53,461 nucleotides of DNA from CAYRPN01 sp964426135 (GTDB taxonomy: Bacteria; Planctomycetota; Phycisphaerae; Phycisphaerales; Phycisphaeraceae): assembly GCA_964426135.1 (NCBI GenBank), contig CAYRPN010000028.1, positions 1 through 53,461 on the forward strand, in the 5' to 3' direction. The notes beneath the pieces were generated by a model. It was not told where the DNA came from. It did no database searches and saw only the letters and a program-made list of their open reading frames with translations. The position numbers and the translations under genes are program-made. Positions 15,570-27,488 of the stretch are shown one piece after another (the stretch's first letter is position 1; the number at the start of each line of letters is the position of its first letter).

Positions 15570-15820
15570 GGCCGCTTGGGAGTTCCATACAGGTAATGGT
15601 CGTGTTGCGCGGCCAAGTCAGCGGGAAGAGTGCCTTCGGGCAGCGGTGGCAGGCTTCCGATCCAGTCCGCCAGTCCCGCGAGCGTCCCGCCCTCGGGCGG
15701 CGGTGGAATCGCCTGACCTTTCGGCATCACTGGGATGTTCACGTGTTGCCCCACCGGCAAATCCACCGGCTCATCGGGCACGAACACCTTGCCGTCGAAA
15801 TGGGCGCGGATCGTGGTCAT
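15566..15820 (-). CDS. VapB-like antitoxin, AF2212/DUF104 type (module 2)
   Basis: The 84-residue protein shares MTTIRAHFDGKVFVPDEPVD and the C-terminal HYLYG.PK.P with the module 1 antitoxin. The middle is different (PKGQAIPPPPEGG), presumably where partner specificity lies. ATG 15820 is chosen on that alignment and on the TACGAT box 6 nt upstream. Confidence 0.85.
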   Translation of the reverse strand: MTTIRAHFDGKVFVPDEPVDLPVGQHVNIPVMPKGQAIPPPPEGGTLAGLADWIGSLPPLPEGTLPADLAAQHDHYLYGTPKRP

Positions 15821-15826
15821 AAGAAT

Positions 15827-15832
15827 ATCGTA
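15827..15832 (-). promoter_or_regulatory. TACGAT -10 box of VapBC module 2
   Basis: TACGAT, then ATTCTT and ATG at 15820. About 40 bp around this start are nearly identical to the module 1 promoter. Confidence 0.45.
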
Positions 15833-15901
15833 GCACGCGATCGGATGATCGACTACGCAAAGCATCGTTCTGCGCAGGGCGGGTGTGCCAACATTTGCGA
15901 G

Positions 15902-16325
15902 GGCGGCGTCCGTCGCATTCTGCGGTATTTGAAGATGTGCCTGAGCGCCAAGGAGTTTTCAGAATCCCGCTTACTTCGTGCGCGGCTCTCCTGCCCCGGC
16001 CACCCGTCGAATGAGCCGCGCAAGAAGTAAGCGGATTCAGGGGTTTGGATCTCACGAAGTCAGGCGGCGTCCGTCGCATTCTGCGGTATTTGAAGATGTG
16101 CCTGAGCGCCAAGGAGTTTTCAGAATCCCGCTTACTTCGTGCGCGGCTCTCCTGCCCCGGCCACCCGTCGAATGAGCCGCGCAAGAAGTAAGCGGATTCA
16201 GGGGTTTGGATCTCACGAAGTCAGGCGGCGTCCGTCGCATTCTGCGGTATTTGAAGATGTGCCTGAGCGCCAAGGAGTTTTCAGAATCCCGCTTACTTCG
16301 TGCGCGGCTCCCCTGCCCCGGCCAC
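15902..16325. repeat. 161-bp tandem repeat, about 2.6 copies, each with a long hairpin
   Basis: Units begin GGCGGCGTCCGTCGCATTC at 15902, 16063 and 16224, an exact 161-bp period. The third copy is truncated after about 100 bp and shows a mismatch. Each complete unit contains inverted arms (in copy 1, 15962-15988 and 16013-16038, about 26 bp with few mismatches) around a loop of roughly 24 nt. Reading frames through it are repeat by-products and not credible genes. Confidence 0.93.
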
Positions 16326-16354
16326 TCGACGCGATTGGGCGCCGGTTGTAATTC

Positions 16355-16393
16355 GGCCCTCACCCCAGCCCTCTCCCGGAGGGAGAGGGGGCC
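16355..16393. repeat. GGCCCTCACCCCAGCCCTC-type inverted repeat
   Basis: Complementary CCCTCTCCC and GGGAGAGGG arms surround GGA. The same element, with one changed loop base, is found at 27152-27190. Confidence 0.75.
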
Positions 16394-16848
16394 GAACCAT
16401 CGCTCCCTGGAAATTTTGGCAGACCCCCCGACCGGGGGCCGACCTGCATAACGACGGCCTGGTTTCATCGGGCGGGAAGCCCTCCTGTAACCGGGGGCGC
16501 TAATTGGACAATGTAAGGTGTCATGCCCAGGCTCCCCATCGGGTGCCTTGGTTGTCCTTTGGCAGGTGTCCACGGCTGGCGAAAATGCTCACTTGCGACA
16601 GTGGCAGCAGGCAGCATGTGGCCGGAAAGTGTCCTACCTTATTGGCAGTCAAATCGATAAGCACCTGTGCCGCAGAAACTTAACTTCGAAAAGGCAACCC
16701 GGGGGGCCTGTGACCGGCCACTTTCAAGATCGGGTTGGACGGGCACAAGACGATTCACGGCCGCCGATGATGCCTGCGAACCACCCGTTGGAACGCCTTG
16801 CCGCGACGTGCTAACCTGCGCCCCCTCCGTTGTTCCCAAGGACGAATC
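16394..16848. other. Intergenic region upstream of dapL, no gene seen
   Basis: About 455 bp separate the repeat from dapL. Possible reading frames do not look like proteins and I recognise no RNA. It must hold the dapL promoter, but I see no convincing -35/-10 pair. Confidence 0.4.
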
Positions 16849-18126
16849 ATGGCACGCATCAACGATCACTATCTGAAACTCAAAGCCGGCTACCTGTTTC
16901 CCGAAATCGGTCGGCGCGTCGCGGCTTTCGCTCAGGCGAATCCGAGCGCCAAGATCATCCGCATGGGCATCGGCGATGTGACCGAGCCGCTGCCGATGGC
17001 GATCACGGCGGCGATGCACCGGGCGGTCGATGACATGGCCCGGCGGGACACGTTCAAGGGCTATGGCCCGGAGCAGGGCTACGCCTGGCTGCGCGAGAAA
17101 ATCGCCCAGCACGATTACAAGGCGCGCGGCTGCGAGATCACGGCGGACGAAATCTTCGTCTCCGACGGCAGCAAGTGCGACACGGGCAATATCCTCGACA
17201 TTCTCTCGCTGCCGGGGCCGGGCAGTGAGCATGGCGGAAACGTGATCGCGGTCGGCGATCCGGTGTATCCCGTTTACGTCGACACCAACGTGATGGCGGG
17301 CCACACCGGCGCGGCTAATTCGCGCGGCGAGTATGAAGGCCTGGTGTATCTGCCCATGACGGCGGAGAACGGTTTCAAGCCGGCGCTGCCGGACCGCAAG
17401 GTGGACGTGATTTATCTCTGCTATCCGAACAACCCGACCGGTGCCGTGGCGGATCGCGCGGCCCTGACGGAGTGGGTGCTGTATGCGAAGGAGAACGACG
17501 CGCTGATTTTGTACGACTCGGCGTATGAGGCGTTCATCAACTCGCCGGAAGTGCCGCGATCGATCTATGAGATTCCCGGGGCACGCGAGGTGGCGATCGA
17601 GTTCCGCAGTTTCTCCAAGACGGCGGGTTTCACCGGCACGCGCTGCGCGTACACGGTCGTGCCGAAAACGCTGATGGGCACGGACGCGGCGGGCAACCAG
17701 GTCGATCTGCACCGCCTGTGGATGCGGCGGCACACGACGAAGTTCAACGGCGTGTCGTACATCGTGCAGCGCGGAGCCGAGGCGATTTACTCGCCCGACG
17801 GCCGCGAGCAGGTGCAGGAGATCATCCGCTTCTACATGGCGAATGCCGCGATCATTCGGGGCACGCTGGGCTCGCTGGGGATGGAAGTCTACGGCGGCGT
17901 GCATGCGCCGTACGTTTGGGTGCGCTGCCCATCGGCGGGCGGCCATGGAAAGCCGATGGATAGCTGGAGCTTCTTCGACAAGTTGCTGAAGGATTGCAAC
18001 ATCGTGGTGACACCTGGCGCGGGCTTTGGCGCTTGCGGGGAGGGTTACTTCCGGGTCAGCGCGTTCAACAGCCGGGAGAACGTGGAAGAAGCGATGCAGC
18101 GATTGCGGGCGAAGCCGGCGATTTGA
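16849..18126 (+). CDS. dapL: LL-diaminopimelate aminotransferase
   Basis: DapL is a PLP enzyme that converts tetrahydrodipicolinate directly to LL-diaminopimelate for lysine and peptidoglycan synthesis. The 425-residue protein begins MARINDHYLKLKAGYLFPEI, the characteristic DapL N-terminus. It shows GIGDVTEPLP, CYPNNPTGAV, the aspartate in ILYDSAYEAF and the PLP-lysine segment FRSFSKTAGFTGTRC. ATG 16849 has AAGGA about 6 nt upstream. DapL is known from Chlamydiae, plants, and several other bacterial groups including planctomycetes, which fits the rest of the window. Confidence 0.96.
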   Translation: MARINDHYLKLKAGYLFPEIGRRVAAFAQANPSAKIIRMGIGDVTEPLPMAITAAMHRAVDDMARRDTFKGYGPEQGYAWLREKIAQHDYKARGCEITADEIFVSDGSKCDTGNILDILSLPGPGSEHGGNVIAVGDPVYPVYVDTNVMAGHTGAANSRGEYEGLVYLPMTAENGFKPALPDRKVDVIYLCYPNNPTGAVADRAALTEWVLYAKENDALILYDSAYEAFINSPEVPRSIYEIPGAREVAIEFRSFSKTAGFTGTRCAYTVVPKTLMGTDAAGNQVDLHRLWMRRHTTKFNGVSYIVQRGAEAIYSPDGREQVQEIIRFYMANAAIIRGTLGSLGMEVYGGVHAPYVWVRCPSAGGHGKPMDSWSFFDKLLKDCNIVVTPGAGFGACGEGYFRVSAFNSRENVEEAMQRLRAKPAI

Positions 18127-18243
18127 CGGCGTCGGGGAGCGAGCCGCTTGCGGCCTGAATCGGGCATGGGAAACGGTCGATAACCACCTCATGCCGCGCG
18201 TGCGGGAGTGGGCGATCCCTGTGTCCGCCCGAAAGAGGTGTCT

Positions 18244-18801
18244 GTGCCTGATCGTGAGTCATCACTGGCCGCCGCGCCGAAGCCTGCCGCCGGATCTGAA
18301 CCCGCGGGTCGCGCTGCCGCGTCAGCGGTCAGGCGCCTCGGGCATTCGGGCTCATTCGTGTGGATTCTGATGGCGGCGGCGACGGTCGCGATCGTCGCGA
18401 TCTGGTCGAGCGCTCACCGCGTGGAGGCCTCGGCGTGGAGCAGCGACATCGACGCCGCGATCGCCAGGGCCGGCGAGGTGGGCCGACCGATCTTCGTGCT
18501 TTTCACGGCGGACTGGTGCGGTTCATGCAAGCAGTTTGACAGTGAAGTGCTTCAGAACGCCGCCGTGCAGAACAGGCTCGACCAATTCGTGCTGCTGCGG
18601 ATGGACCTGACCGACGGCGGCGGCGCCACCGGCATCGCCGCCCGCAAGCTCGGCGTGCGTGCGATCCCAACCTTGCTCGTGTTCGACAGCAGCGGTCAAC
18701 CCGTCGATCTGCACGAAGGCGCGCTGCCCGCGCCGTTCTTCATCGACTGGCTTTCGCGATGCGAGGCGAAAGCACTGACCGCCCGCGCGACGCATCGGTG
18801 A
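18244..18801 (+). CDS. Membrane-anchored thioredoxin-like protein
   Basis: The ~185-residue protein has an Ala/Pro-rich N-terminus, one hydrophobic segment (SFVWILMAAATVAIVAIW) and a thioredoxin domain with the active site TADWCGSCKQF and cis-proline segment VRAIPTLLVF. The WCGSC motif resembles DsbD-gamma-type domains that pass electrons to periplasmic partners. GTG 18244 is chosen because AAAGAGG lies about 6 nt upstream; GTG 18208 is the alternative. It follows dapL by about 117 bp. Its substrates are unknown. Confidence 0.82.
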   Translation: MPDRESSLAAAPKPAAGSEPAGRAAASAVRRLGHSGSFVWILMAAATVAIVAIWSSAHRVEASAWSSDIDAAIARAGEVGRPIFVLFTADWCGSCKQFDSEVLQNAAVQNRLDQFVLLRMDLTDGGGATGIAARKLGVRAIPTLLVFDSSGQPVDLHEGALPAPFFIDWLSRCEAKALTARATHR

Positions 18802-18877
18802 CTCGGCTCAGGTTCGGCGAACTTGACCCGTGCCCCAGTGGGTCGAACGCACGGGCAAGCTCCGCGGACTCCGCTTG

Positions 18878-18974
18878 CCCATGGCACCCATGCGCCCATG
18901 GCTCCCATGGCGCCCATGGCTCGCATCGCGCCCATGGCGCCCATCGCCCCCATGGCTCCCATCGCGCCCATGGC
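18878..18974. repeat. 9-bp tandem repeat CCCATGGCG, about 10 copies
   Basis: Degenerate CCCATGGCN/CCCATCGCN units lie between the convergent thioredoxin and MCE genes. On the minus strand they could be read as a Met-Gly-Ala repeat. There is no sign of a real gene: no Shine-Dalgarno, and other frames are open as well. Confidence 0.85.
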
Positions 18975-19019
18975 ACGTGACCACCGACGAATTCACTGCG
19001 ATGAACCAGCGGGCCCGAT

Positions 19020-20540
19020 TCACTTGGGCTTCGGCCGATCCTTCAGGGCTTGCCAGAAGTGATTCTCGGCATCTTTGTATTTCACGTAGAGCTTCTCCAG
19101 ATCGTCGAGCATGCGTTTGATCTGGGCGGCGTTGTTCGGATCCTTCGCCGTCATCGTGCGCAGGCTGTCGGCGGCGGCGTCGAGCGTCGAAGCGGCCAGC
19201 GCAAAGGATCGGGCGGCGTCGTACAGATTGTCCGTCTCCAGTTCCTTCTCGTCGGGCGAGTAAAGCAGCCGCCAGGGCGAACGCCGAACTTCAATGGCGG
19301 CGAGCTTGAGCTGCGCGGACATCAACTGCCCGTTGGCGAAGAATCGCTCCAGCACGGGGCGCTGGCCGATCACGAGCGACTTCACCTCGTCGGTGGCGAC
19401 GCGCGTGTTCTCCAAAGCGCTGTTCGCCTTGTCCAGCGCGGACTCGATCTGCACCAGCGTCTTCTCCTTCACCGTGCGGGTGATCATCTGGAGGTTGTCG
19501 ATGGACTCACCGACCGCCGGCGATTTCTCCTTGATCAGGTCGCGCAGCCGGCTGACGCCCTCGTTGGCGGCGGCGGTGACGGCATCGATGTCGCCGAACC
19601 ATTTCTGGCTGCGCTGCTTCGCGTCGGCGACGACATCGCGTGCGTCCTTCACCGCGGCCTTCACATCCGCCATCGCCAGCCGGGCGTCCTCGAAAATGCC
19701 GTCCGCCTTGCCGAGCGTGGCCTTGGCCTGTGCGGCGATTTCGGGCACTTCCTTCTTCAGCGAGGCGGAGGCCGCGTTCACGTTGTCGAGAATCTCGCCC
19801 ACCGAAGCGGACTTCTCGCCCAGCGTGCCCGTGACTTTGCGCAGATCCTTCGACATCTCGCGCAGGTTGTCGGCGACGAGGTGAAAGTCGTCGATCATCT
19901 CCGCGATCTGCCGCCGCTGCAGTTCGCCGATGCCGATGTCCTGCGTCAGGCTTTTCGTCAACGTGGTGCCGGCGATCTGCCCGGGAATCGTGCCCGGCGG
20001 CAGCGGCCGCATCGGTGAATCGGCGGCCAGCCCGTCGCGCCGCTCCGGAAATGCCTGTCGATACACCGGCTCGGGGATGGGCTGGTTGTTGTCGTAGAAC
20101 GGGACCACCGTTTCCTTCAGCACCTGCGTGCCATCGGGAAGAATCTCCGCGGTGAGCAGCGCCTTGTCGCCCACGTTGGCGATGTTCATCGTGGTGTTTG
20201 TGCCCAGCGGCGGCTTCTCCACTTCGATGTGAGCGGTCCAGTAGACGCGGTACCGCGCCGGGACGGAAAGGGTGACGATCTTGCCTTCGACGTGGTCGCC
20301 GCCGGGCCGCGTATAGTCGTCGATGGCGACGACTTCACCGACGGGCTGGCCGCCGAGGTTCACCCGGGCGCCGGGCTTCAGGCCCTGCAGTCCGTCGTTG
20401 AGCGCGTAGTAGACGCGGATCTTCTGCTCGCTGGCGAAGAACGCGCCGAAGTCAGCGAGGATGATGATCACCGCCACCGCCAGCACGATGCCGACAAGCA
20501 CGAACAGGCCGGCTTTCACATTGTCGCGTTGCGTGTTCAT
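19020..20540 (-). CDS. MCE/MlaD-domain lipid-transport protein
   Basis: The 506-residue protein has a short cytoplasmic start, one transmembrane helix (AGLFVLVGIVLAVAVIIILA) and an MCE domain (VYYALNDGLQGLKPGARVNL, then GQPVGEVVAI). A long helical C-terminal half with heptad-like spacing (about residues 210-430) follows. MlaD-like proteins hand phospholipids between membranes as part of an ABC system. ATG 20540 is chosen at the conserved basic start NTQRDNVKAG. It is downstream of the MlaF-like ATPase. No MlaE-type permease is in the cluster. Confidence 0.88.
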   Translation of the reverse strand: MNTQRDNVKAGLFVLVGIVLAVAVIIILADFGAFFASEQKIRVYYALNDGLQGLKPGARVNLGGQPVGEVVAIDDYTRPGGDHVEGKIVTLSVPARYRVYWTAHIEVEKPPLGTNTTMNIANVGDKALLTAEILPDGTQVLKETVVPFYDNNQPIPEPVYRQAFPERRDGLAADSPMRPLPPGTIPGQIAGTTLTKSLTQDIGIGELQRRQIAEMIDDFHLVADNLREMSKDLRKVTGTLGEKSASVGEILDNVNAASASLKKEVPEIAAQAKATLGKADGIFEDARLAMADVKAAVKDARDVVADAKQRSQKWFGDIDAVTAAANEGVSRLRDLIKEKSPAVGESIDNLQMITRTVKEKTLVQIESALDKANSALENTRVATDEVKSLVIGQRPVLERFFANGQLMSAQLKLAAIEVRRSPWRLLYSPDEKELETDNLYDAARSFALAASTLDAAADSLRTMTAKDPNNAAQIKRMLDDLEKLYVKYKDAENHFWQALKDRPKPK

Positions 20541-20620
20541 GTTCGCGTTATGGTACTTCCAATATCGGCCGAGCAAGGTCAAGCGCCGGATCCCGGCCCG
20601 TCAGCGAAAAGGCATGTGCG

Positions 20621-21571
20621 TCAGTTGGTCGCCCGCGTCGGCTGCACCGCCGGGCGGTCCGCACGCACCGGCTGGCGGCCCAGCAGATCCTCTTCGTAAT
20701 TCGTCGACAGCTTGCGCTGCGTGATCGGGCCGTCGGCGTCGCCGCGCAGGAACTGGCGAATGAGCTGGCTCTGCGGATCAAAGTCCGACGGATCGCCGCG
20801 ACGCAGGCGGTCGAAGTATTCGCGCGTCTCCACGCAGAGCATCCGCCCCTTGTCGAGCATCGCCATGCGGTCGGCGATCGTGAAGGCCGAGTCCATTTCG
20901 TGCGTGACCACCACGCTGGTGACGCCCAGTTGCTTGGAGAGCGCGATGATGAGCTGATCGATCTCCGCGCTGGTGACCGGATCGAGGCCCGCCGAGGGCT
21001 CGTCGTAAAAGAGCACCTGCGGGTCGAGCGACAGCGCCCGGGCGAGCCCCGCGCGTTTCTTCATGCCGCCGGAAATCTGGGCCGGGTACTTGTCGGCGTG
21101 CTCGCGCAGGCCCACCATCTCCAGCTTGATCTTCACCATGATGTCGATGACGTTCTGGGGCAGGTCGGTGTGCTCCTGCAGCGGCAGCGCGACGTTCTCG
21201 CGCAGGGTCATCGAATTGAAGAGCGCGCCGGACTGGAAAAGGATGCCGATCTTCTTGCGGGCCTCGTCCAGTTGGCTGCCGCGCAGATGCGTGACGTCCT
21301 GGCCGAAAAGATGAATCGAACCTTCCTCGATGCGGTACGAACCGATGAGGCAGCGCAGCAGCGTGCTCTTGCCGCAGCCGGAGCCGCCCATGATGACCAT
21401 GGTTTCGCCGCGGTTGATTTCGAGATTGATGCCGTCGAGCACCGCCCGGCCGTCGAACCGCTTGACGAGGTTCGCCACGCGGATCACGGCGTTGCCGGCG
21501 GCGTGCGGGTTGGCGGGCGAGGTTGGCATGGCCATTGCGTCGGGTGCGTTCCCGGACAAGCGCGAGATCAT
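20621..21571 (-). CDS. MlaF-like ABC transporter ATP-binding protein
   Basis: The 316-residue ATPase has Walker A GGSGCGKST (62-70), signature ISGGMKKRAGLARAL (166-180) and Walker B VLFYDEPSAGLD (186-197). The ISGGMKKR signature and LFQSGALFNSMT are typical of the MlaF/Ttg2A branch that powers MCE systems. The C-terminal extension of about 60 residues is longer than usual. Its ATG overlaps the tatC stop by 4 bp (ATGA), supporting this start and translational coupling. The next gene encodes the MCE protein. Confidence 0.92.
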   Translation of the reverse strand: MISRLSGNAPDAMAMPTSPANPHAAGNAVIRVANLVKRFDGRAVLDGINLEINRGETMVIMGGSGCGKSTLLRCLIGSYRIEEGSIHLFGQDVTHLRGSQLDEARKKIGILFQSGALFNSMTLRENVALPLQEHTDLPQNVIDIMVKIKLEMVGLREHADKYPAQISGGMKKRAGLARALSLDPQVLFYDEPSAGLDPVTSAEIDQLIIALSKQLGVTSVVVTHEMDSAFTIADRMAMLDKGRMLCVETREYFDRLRRGDPSDFDPQSQLIRQFLRGDADGPITQRKLSTNYEEDLLGRQPVRADRPAVQPTRATN

Positions 21572-22635
21572 GGCGAATCCGGCGTGGATTCCGCGTCATC
21601 TTCTTCGGGTGGTCGCTGCTTTTCGACGAACCACATGATCACCAGGCCCAACTCAAACAGCAGCCACAGCGGCAGCGCGACGGCGAACATGCTGATCGGA
21701 TCGGAGCCGGGCGTCAGCACCGCGCCGCCGATGACGCATCCGAGCACGACGTACTTGCGCAGCCCGCGCAGTTGTTTGGAGCTGATGATCCCCACGCCCC
21801 CGCCCACCGCCATCGCCACCGGCAACTGGAAGGCGATCACCATGCCCAGCGCCATGAACATGGAAAAGCCGATGTAGTCATCGAGGCTGATCAGCGGGCT
21901 GAACATCGCCGACACGGCCAGGTAGGTCACCAGCGTGCGGTTGCCGACGCGAATCTTCAGGGCGTTCTCTTTCGTGTTCACCCAGATCTGTCCGGCGGCG
22001 GGCTTCTCCGGGTCGGCGTCGAGTTGCGGCACCTGCAGGATCGTCACTTCGCCGTTGGCCGGCACGGGCGTCACGACCGGCGCCGGCTCGCCCTCCTCCG
22101 TCTTCGCGCCGCCGGCCATCTGGCCGATCAGGTCCGTCAGCTTGTCCAGTGGTCCGCTCGTGTCGCTGTTGGTGGGCCCGAACCCCACCGACACAAACAT
22201 CAGCACCGCCAGCGTGATCGGCAGGAGAAAATAGTAGGTGAACGCGATGCCCATCACCATCATCACCGTGCTGAACGGCGCGAGCAGGTAAACCACGCGG
22301 CGCTCGCTGGCGTAAAGCCCGGCCTCGACGAACTTCCAGATCTGAAAAAGAATCCAGGGGGCCGCCACGATCGCCGCACCCACCAGGCCCACCTTGATGA
22401 TGATCGTGAATCCATCCATGACGCCCGGGCCGGTGGTGATCGGCTGCAACCCCGCGGCAATCTGTGCGCGGTTCAGCGGAATCAACAACCAGCGGATGAT
22501 GTCCGTGGCATAGCTGAGCGTCAGCACCGCCGCCACCACCAGGCCGATCAGCGCCTTGACGAGCCGGCTGCGCAGATCTTCCAGGTGCTCGCCAAAGCTC
22601 ATCCGGAATTCATCGGGATCCACAGGCGTTGCCAT
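21568..22635 (-). CDS. tatC: Sec-independent translocase TatC with a large periplasmic insertion
   Basis: TatC is the core receptor for twin-arginine signal peptides. The 355-residue protein starts with MSFGEHLEDLRSRLVKALI, the conserved TatC N-terminus, and shows six hydrophobic segments. Residues 153-247 form an extra domain of about 95 residues where normal TatC has a short periplasmic loop. The first part is disordered-looking (EEGEPAPVVTPVPANGE) and the second looks beta-rich (GQIWVNTKENALKIRVGNRT). Without it the length is about 260, as usual. GGAG precedes the ATG. No tatA or tatB is in the window. Confidence 0.93.
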   Translation of the reverse strand: MATPVDPDEFRMSFGEHLEDLRSRLVKALIGLVVAAVLTLSYATDIIRWLLIPLNRAQIAAGLQPITTGPGVMDGFTIIIKVGLVGAAIVAAPWILFQIWKFVEAGLYASERRVVYLLAPFSTVMMVMGIAFTYYFLLPITLAVLMFVSVGFGPTNSDTSGPLDKLTDLIGQMAGGAKTEEGEPAPVVTPVPANGEVTILQVPQLDADPEKPAAGQIWVNTKENALKIRVGNRTLVTYLAVSAMFSPLISLDDYIGFSMFMALGMVIAFQLPVAMAVGGGVGIISSKQLRGLRKYVVLGCVIGGAVLTPGSDPISMFAVALPLWLLFELGLVIMWFVEKQRPPEEDDAESTPDSP

Positions 22636-22740
22636 GTCACACTCCAGCGTCGAACCATCGCCGCGCCATGCGCCGGCTGAAGGGGGAGTATAGATGATTG
22701 CCGATGGCGGGGGGAGCAGGAGCAAATCGCTGGTCTGACC

Positions 22741-22862
22741 GTAGGGTGCGTCAAGTCCGCGCGGACGCACCATTTGGCGTGGACGCACCATTTGGCGTGG
22801 ACTTACAAGGTGGCGCTTCCTCTTCATGCGGTGCGTCCGCGCCGAGCCTTGACGCACCCTAC
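22741..22862. repeat. BIME-like element, GTAG family (GGTGCGTC stem)
   Basis: GTAG plus GGTGCGTC, loop AAGTCCGCGC and GGACGCACC form the left hairpin. The right end mirrors it and ends GACGCACC-CTAC. The spacer contains an 18-bp direct repeat (GGACGCACCATTTGGCGT, twice). It lies between the uvrA stop and the tatC start, so it would be within any uvrA-tatC read-through transcript. Confidence 0.85.
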
Positions 22863-22878
22863 GCCGTCACCCCGCCGA

Positions 22879-26547
<3,669 letters not shown>

Positions 26548-26555
26548 CGCGGCGG

Positions 26556-26561
26556 ATTGTA
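26556..26561 (-). promoter_or_regulatory. TACAAT -10 box close to uvrA start
   Basis: TACAAT lies 8 nt before ATG, giving a predicted leader of 0-2 nt. There is no Shine-Dalgarno. I did not find a clear LexA-type operator. Confidence 0.4.
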
Positions 26562-26593
26562 AGCGAGGGGAGAGGGGAAGACCCGTCTGCCAT

Positions 26594-27076
26594 TCAATTG
26601 AATCCGAATGAACCAATGAACATGCTGGATATCACGGAAACCGCACCGTAGAGAAGACAAAACACGATAGAAACGACAAGAGCCGAGTCGGAAATTCGAG
26701 CGAACGCTGATGCGCTCAAGCATATCACGACCGAAAGCACTGCACTCGCCAGCCATTCCGTGAGCTTAGAGGGGTGACCGGAACCTCGCGCAGGCCATCC
26801 GGGTGTCACCAATGCCCAGAGAGGTTCGAGTTTCCCCAGAATCACCAAGATTGGCACTGATAGATACAGGCTGCACGTGGTCAACAGAAGCGTCACCTTC
26901 CAACTCGCGCCACGGAATTGGCAGTTAGTCGGCGCGGCATAACTGGCAGAATCCGCCGGATCAAACGCCCGTCCGCACTCCGGGCAGCACCGCTGATCGA
27001 GATGATCGAGCGTGTAACCGCAGCCAAGGCAGAGCATGCGCGGGGAAGGCATCGGCGATTCACGGCTCACGTCCAT
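26594..27076 (-). CDS. Zinc-ribbon membrane protein of unknown function
   Basis: The ~160-residue protein has an N-terminal zinc ribbon with two Cys pairs (CLGCGYTLDHL, then CCPECGRAFDPAD). At least three hydrophobic segments follow (VTLLLTTCSLYLSVPILVIL, a second in the middle, and a C-terminal one). The CGYTL/CPECGRAFDP ribbon fused to membrane segments recurs in planctomycete hypothetical proteins; no function is known to me. The start is uncertain: ATG 27076, 27052 and 27037 are all in frame. GC is lower than that of uvrA, 47 bp downstream. Confidence 0.6.
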   Translation of the reverse strand: MDVSRESPMPSPRMLCLGCGYTLDHLDQRCCPECGRAFDPADSASYAAPTNCQFRGASWKVTLLLTTCSLYLSVPILVILGKLEPLWALVTPGWPARGSGHPSKLTEWLASAVLSVVICLSASAFARISDSALVVSIVFCLLYGAVSVISSMFIGSFGFN

Positions 27077-27151
27077 GTGGGAATGTACGCCACGGTAACG
27101 AGCGAGGATCGGCGGCTTGATCGAAATGAAACCGTGCGCACAAGGAAGCCC

Positions 27152-27303
27152 GGCCCTCACCCCAGCCCTCTCCCGAAGGGAGAGGGGGCCGGAGTGACCG
27201 TTCTCAATTCCTTGGACTCACTTATCTTCACTCCTTTCTCCTTTCCCCACCTCTCTTCTCACTTCTCACTTCTCACTCCTCTCTCCTCACTCCTCCTCCC
27301 CAG
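27152..27303. repeat. Inverted repeat and pyrimidine tract in a 412-bp gap
   Basis: 27152-27190 is the second copy of the CCCTCTCCC/GGGAGAGGG element found at 16355. Bases 27229-27303 are almost purely T and C on the plus strand, with TTCTCACTTCTCAC-type short repeats. The rest of the gap (27077-27488) shows no gene. Confidence 0.7.
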
Positions 27304-27488
27304 GCGTCATAACCACTCCGCGTTGTCTTCCGCGCATCCGATAAACACGCTTCACGCGATTCCCACACGGAAATTGAAAGGTTCTATCGGCCCATTCCCG
27401 ATGAAGATGGGGCAAGGAGGCTGGGACTTGCGTCGTCTCAATTTTTTCGAATCTCTCAACGAGTCATTTTCGATCACAGGGGAATCTC

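Noticed and set aside
15902..16325. Possible CRISPR array or integron attC cluster
   Set aside because: The repeats are contiguous with a 161-bp period and no unique spacers. I find no attC core (GTTRRRY/RYYYAAC) or integrase.
16500..16700. Remnant of an insertion sequence
   Set aside because: I could not find terminal repeats, a target duplication or transposase fragments.
18696..18971. Met-Gly-Ala repeat protein on the minus strand
   Set aside because: It is a by-product of the 9-bp array, has no Shine-Dalgarno and overlaps the real thioredoxin-like gene.
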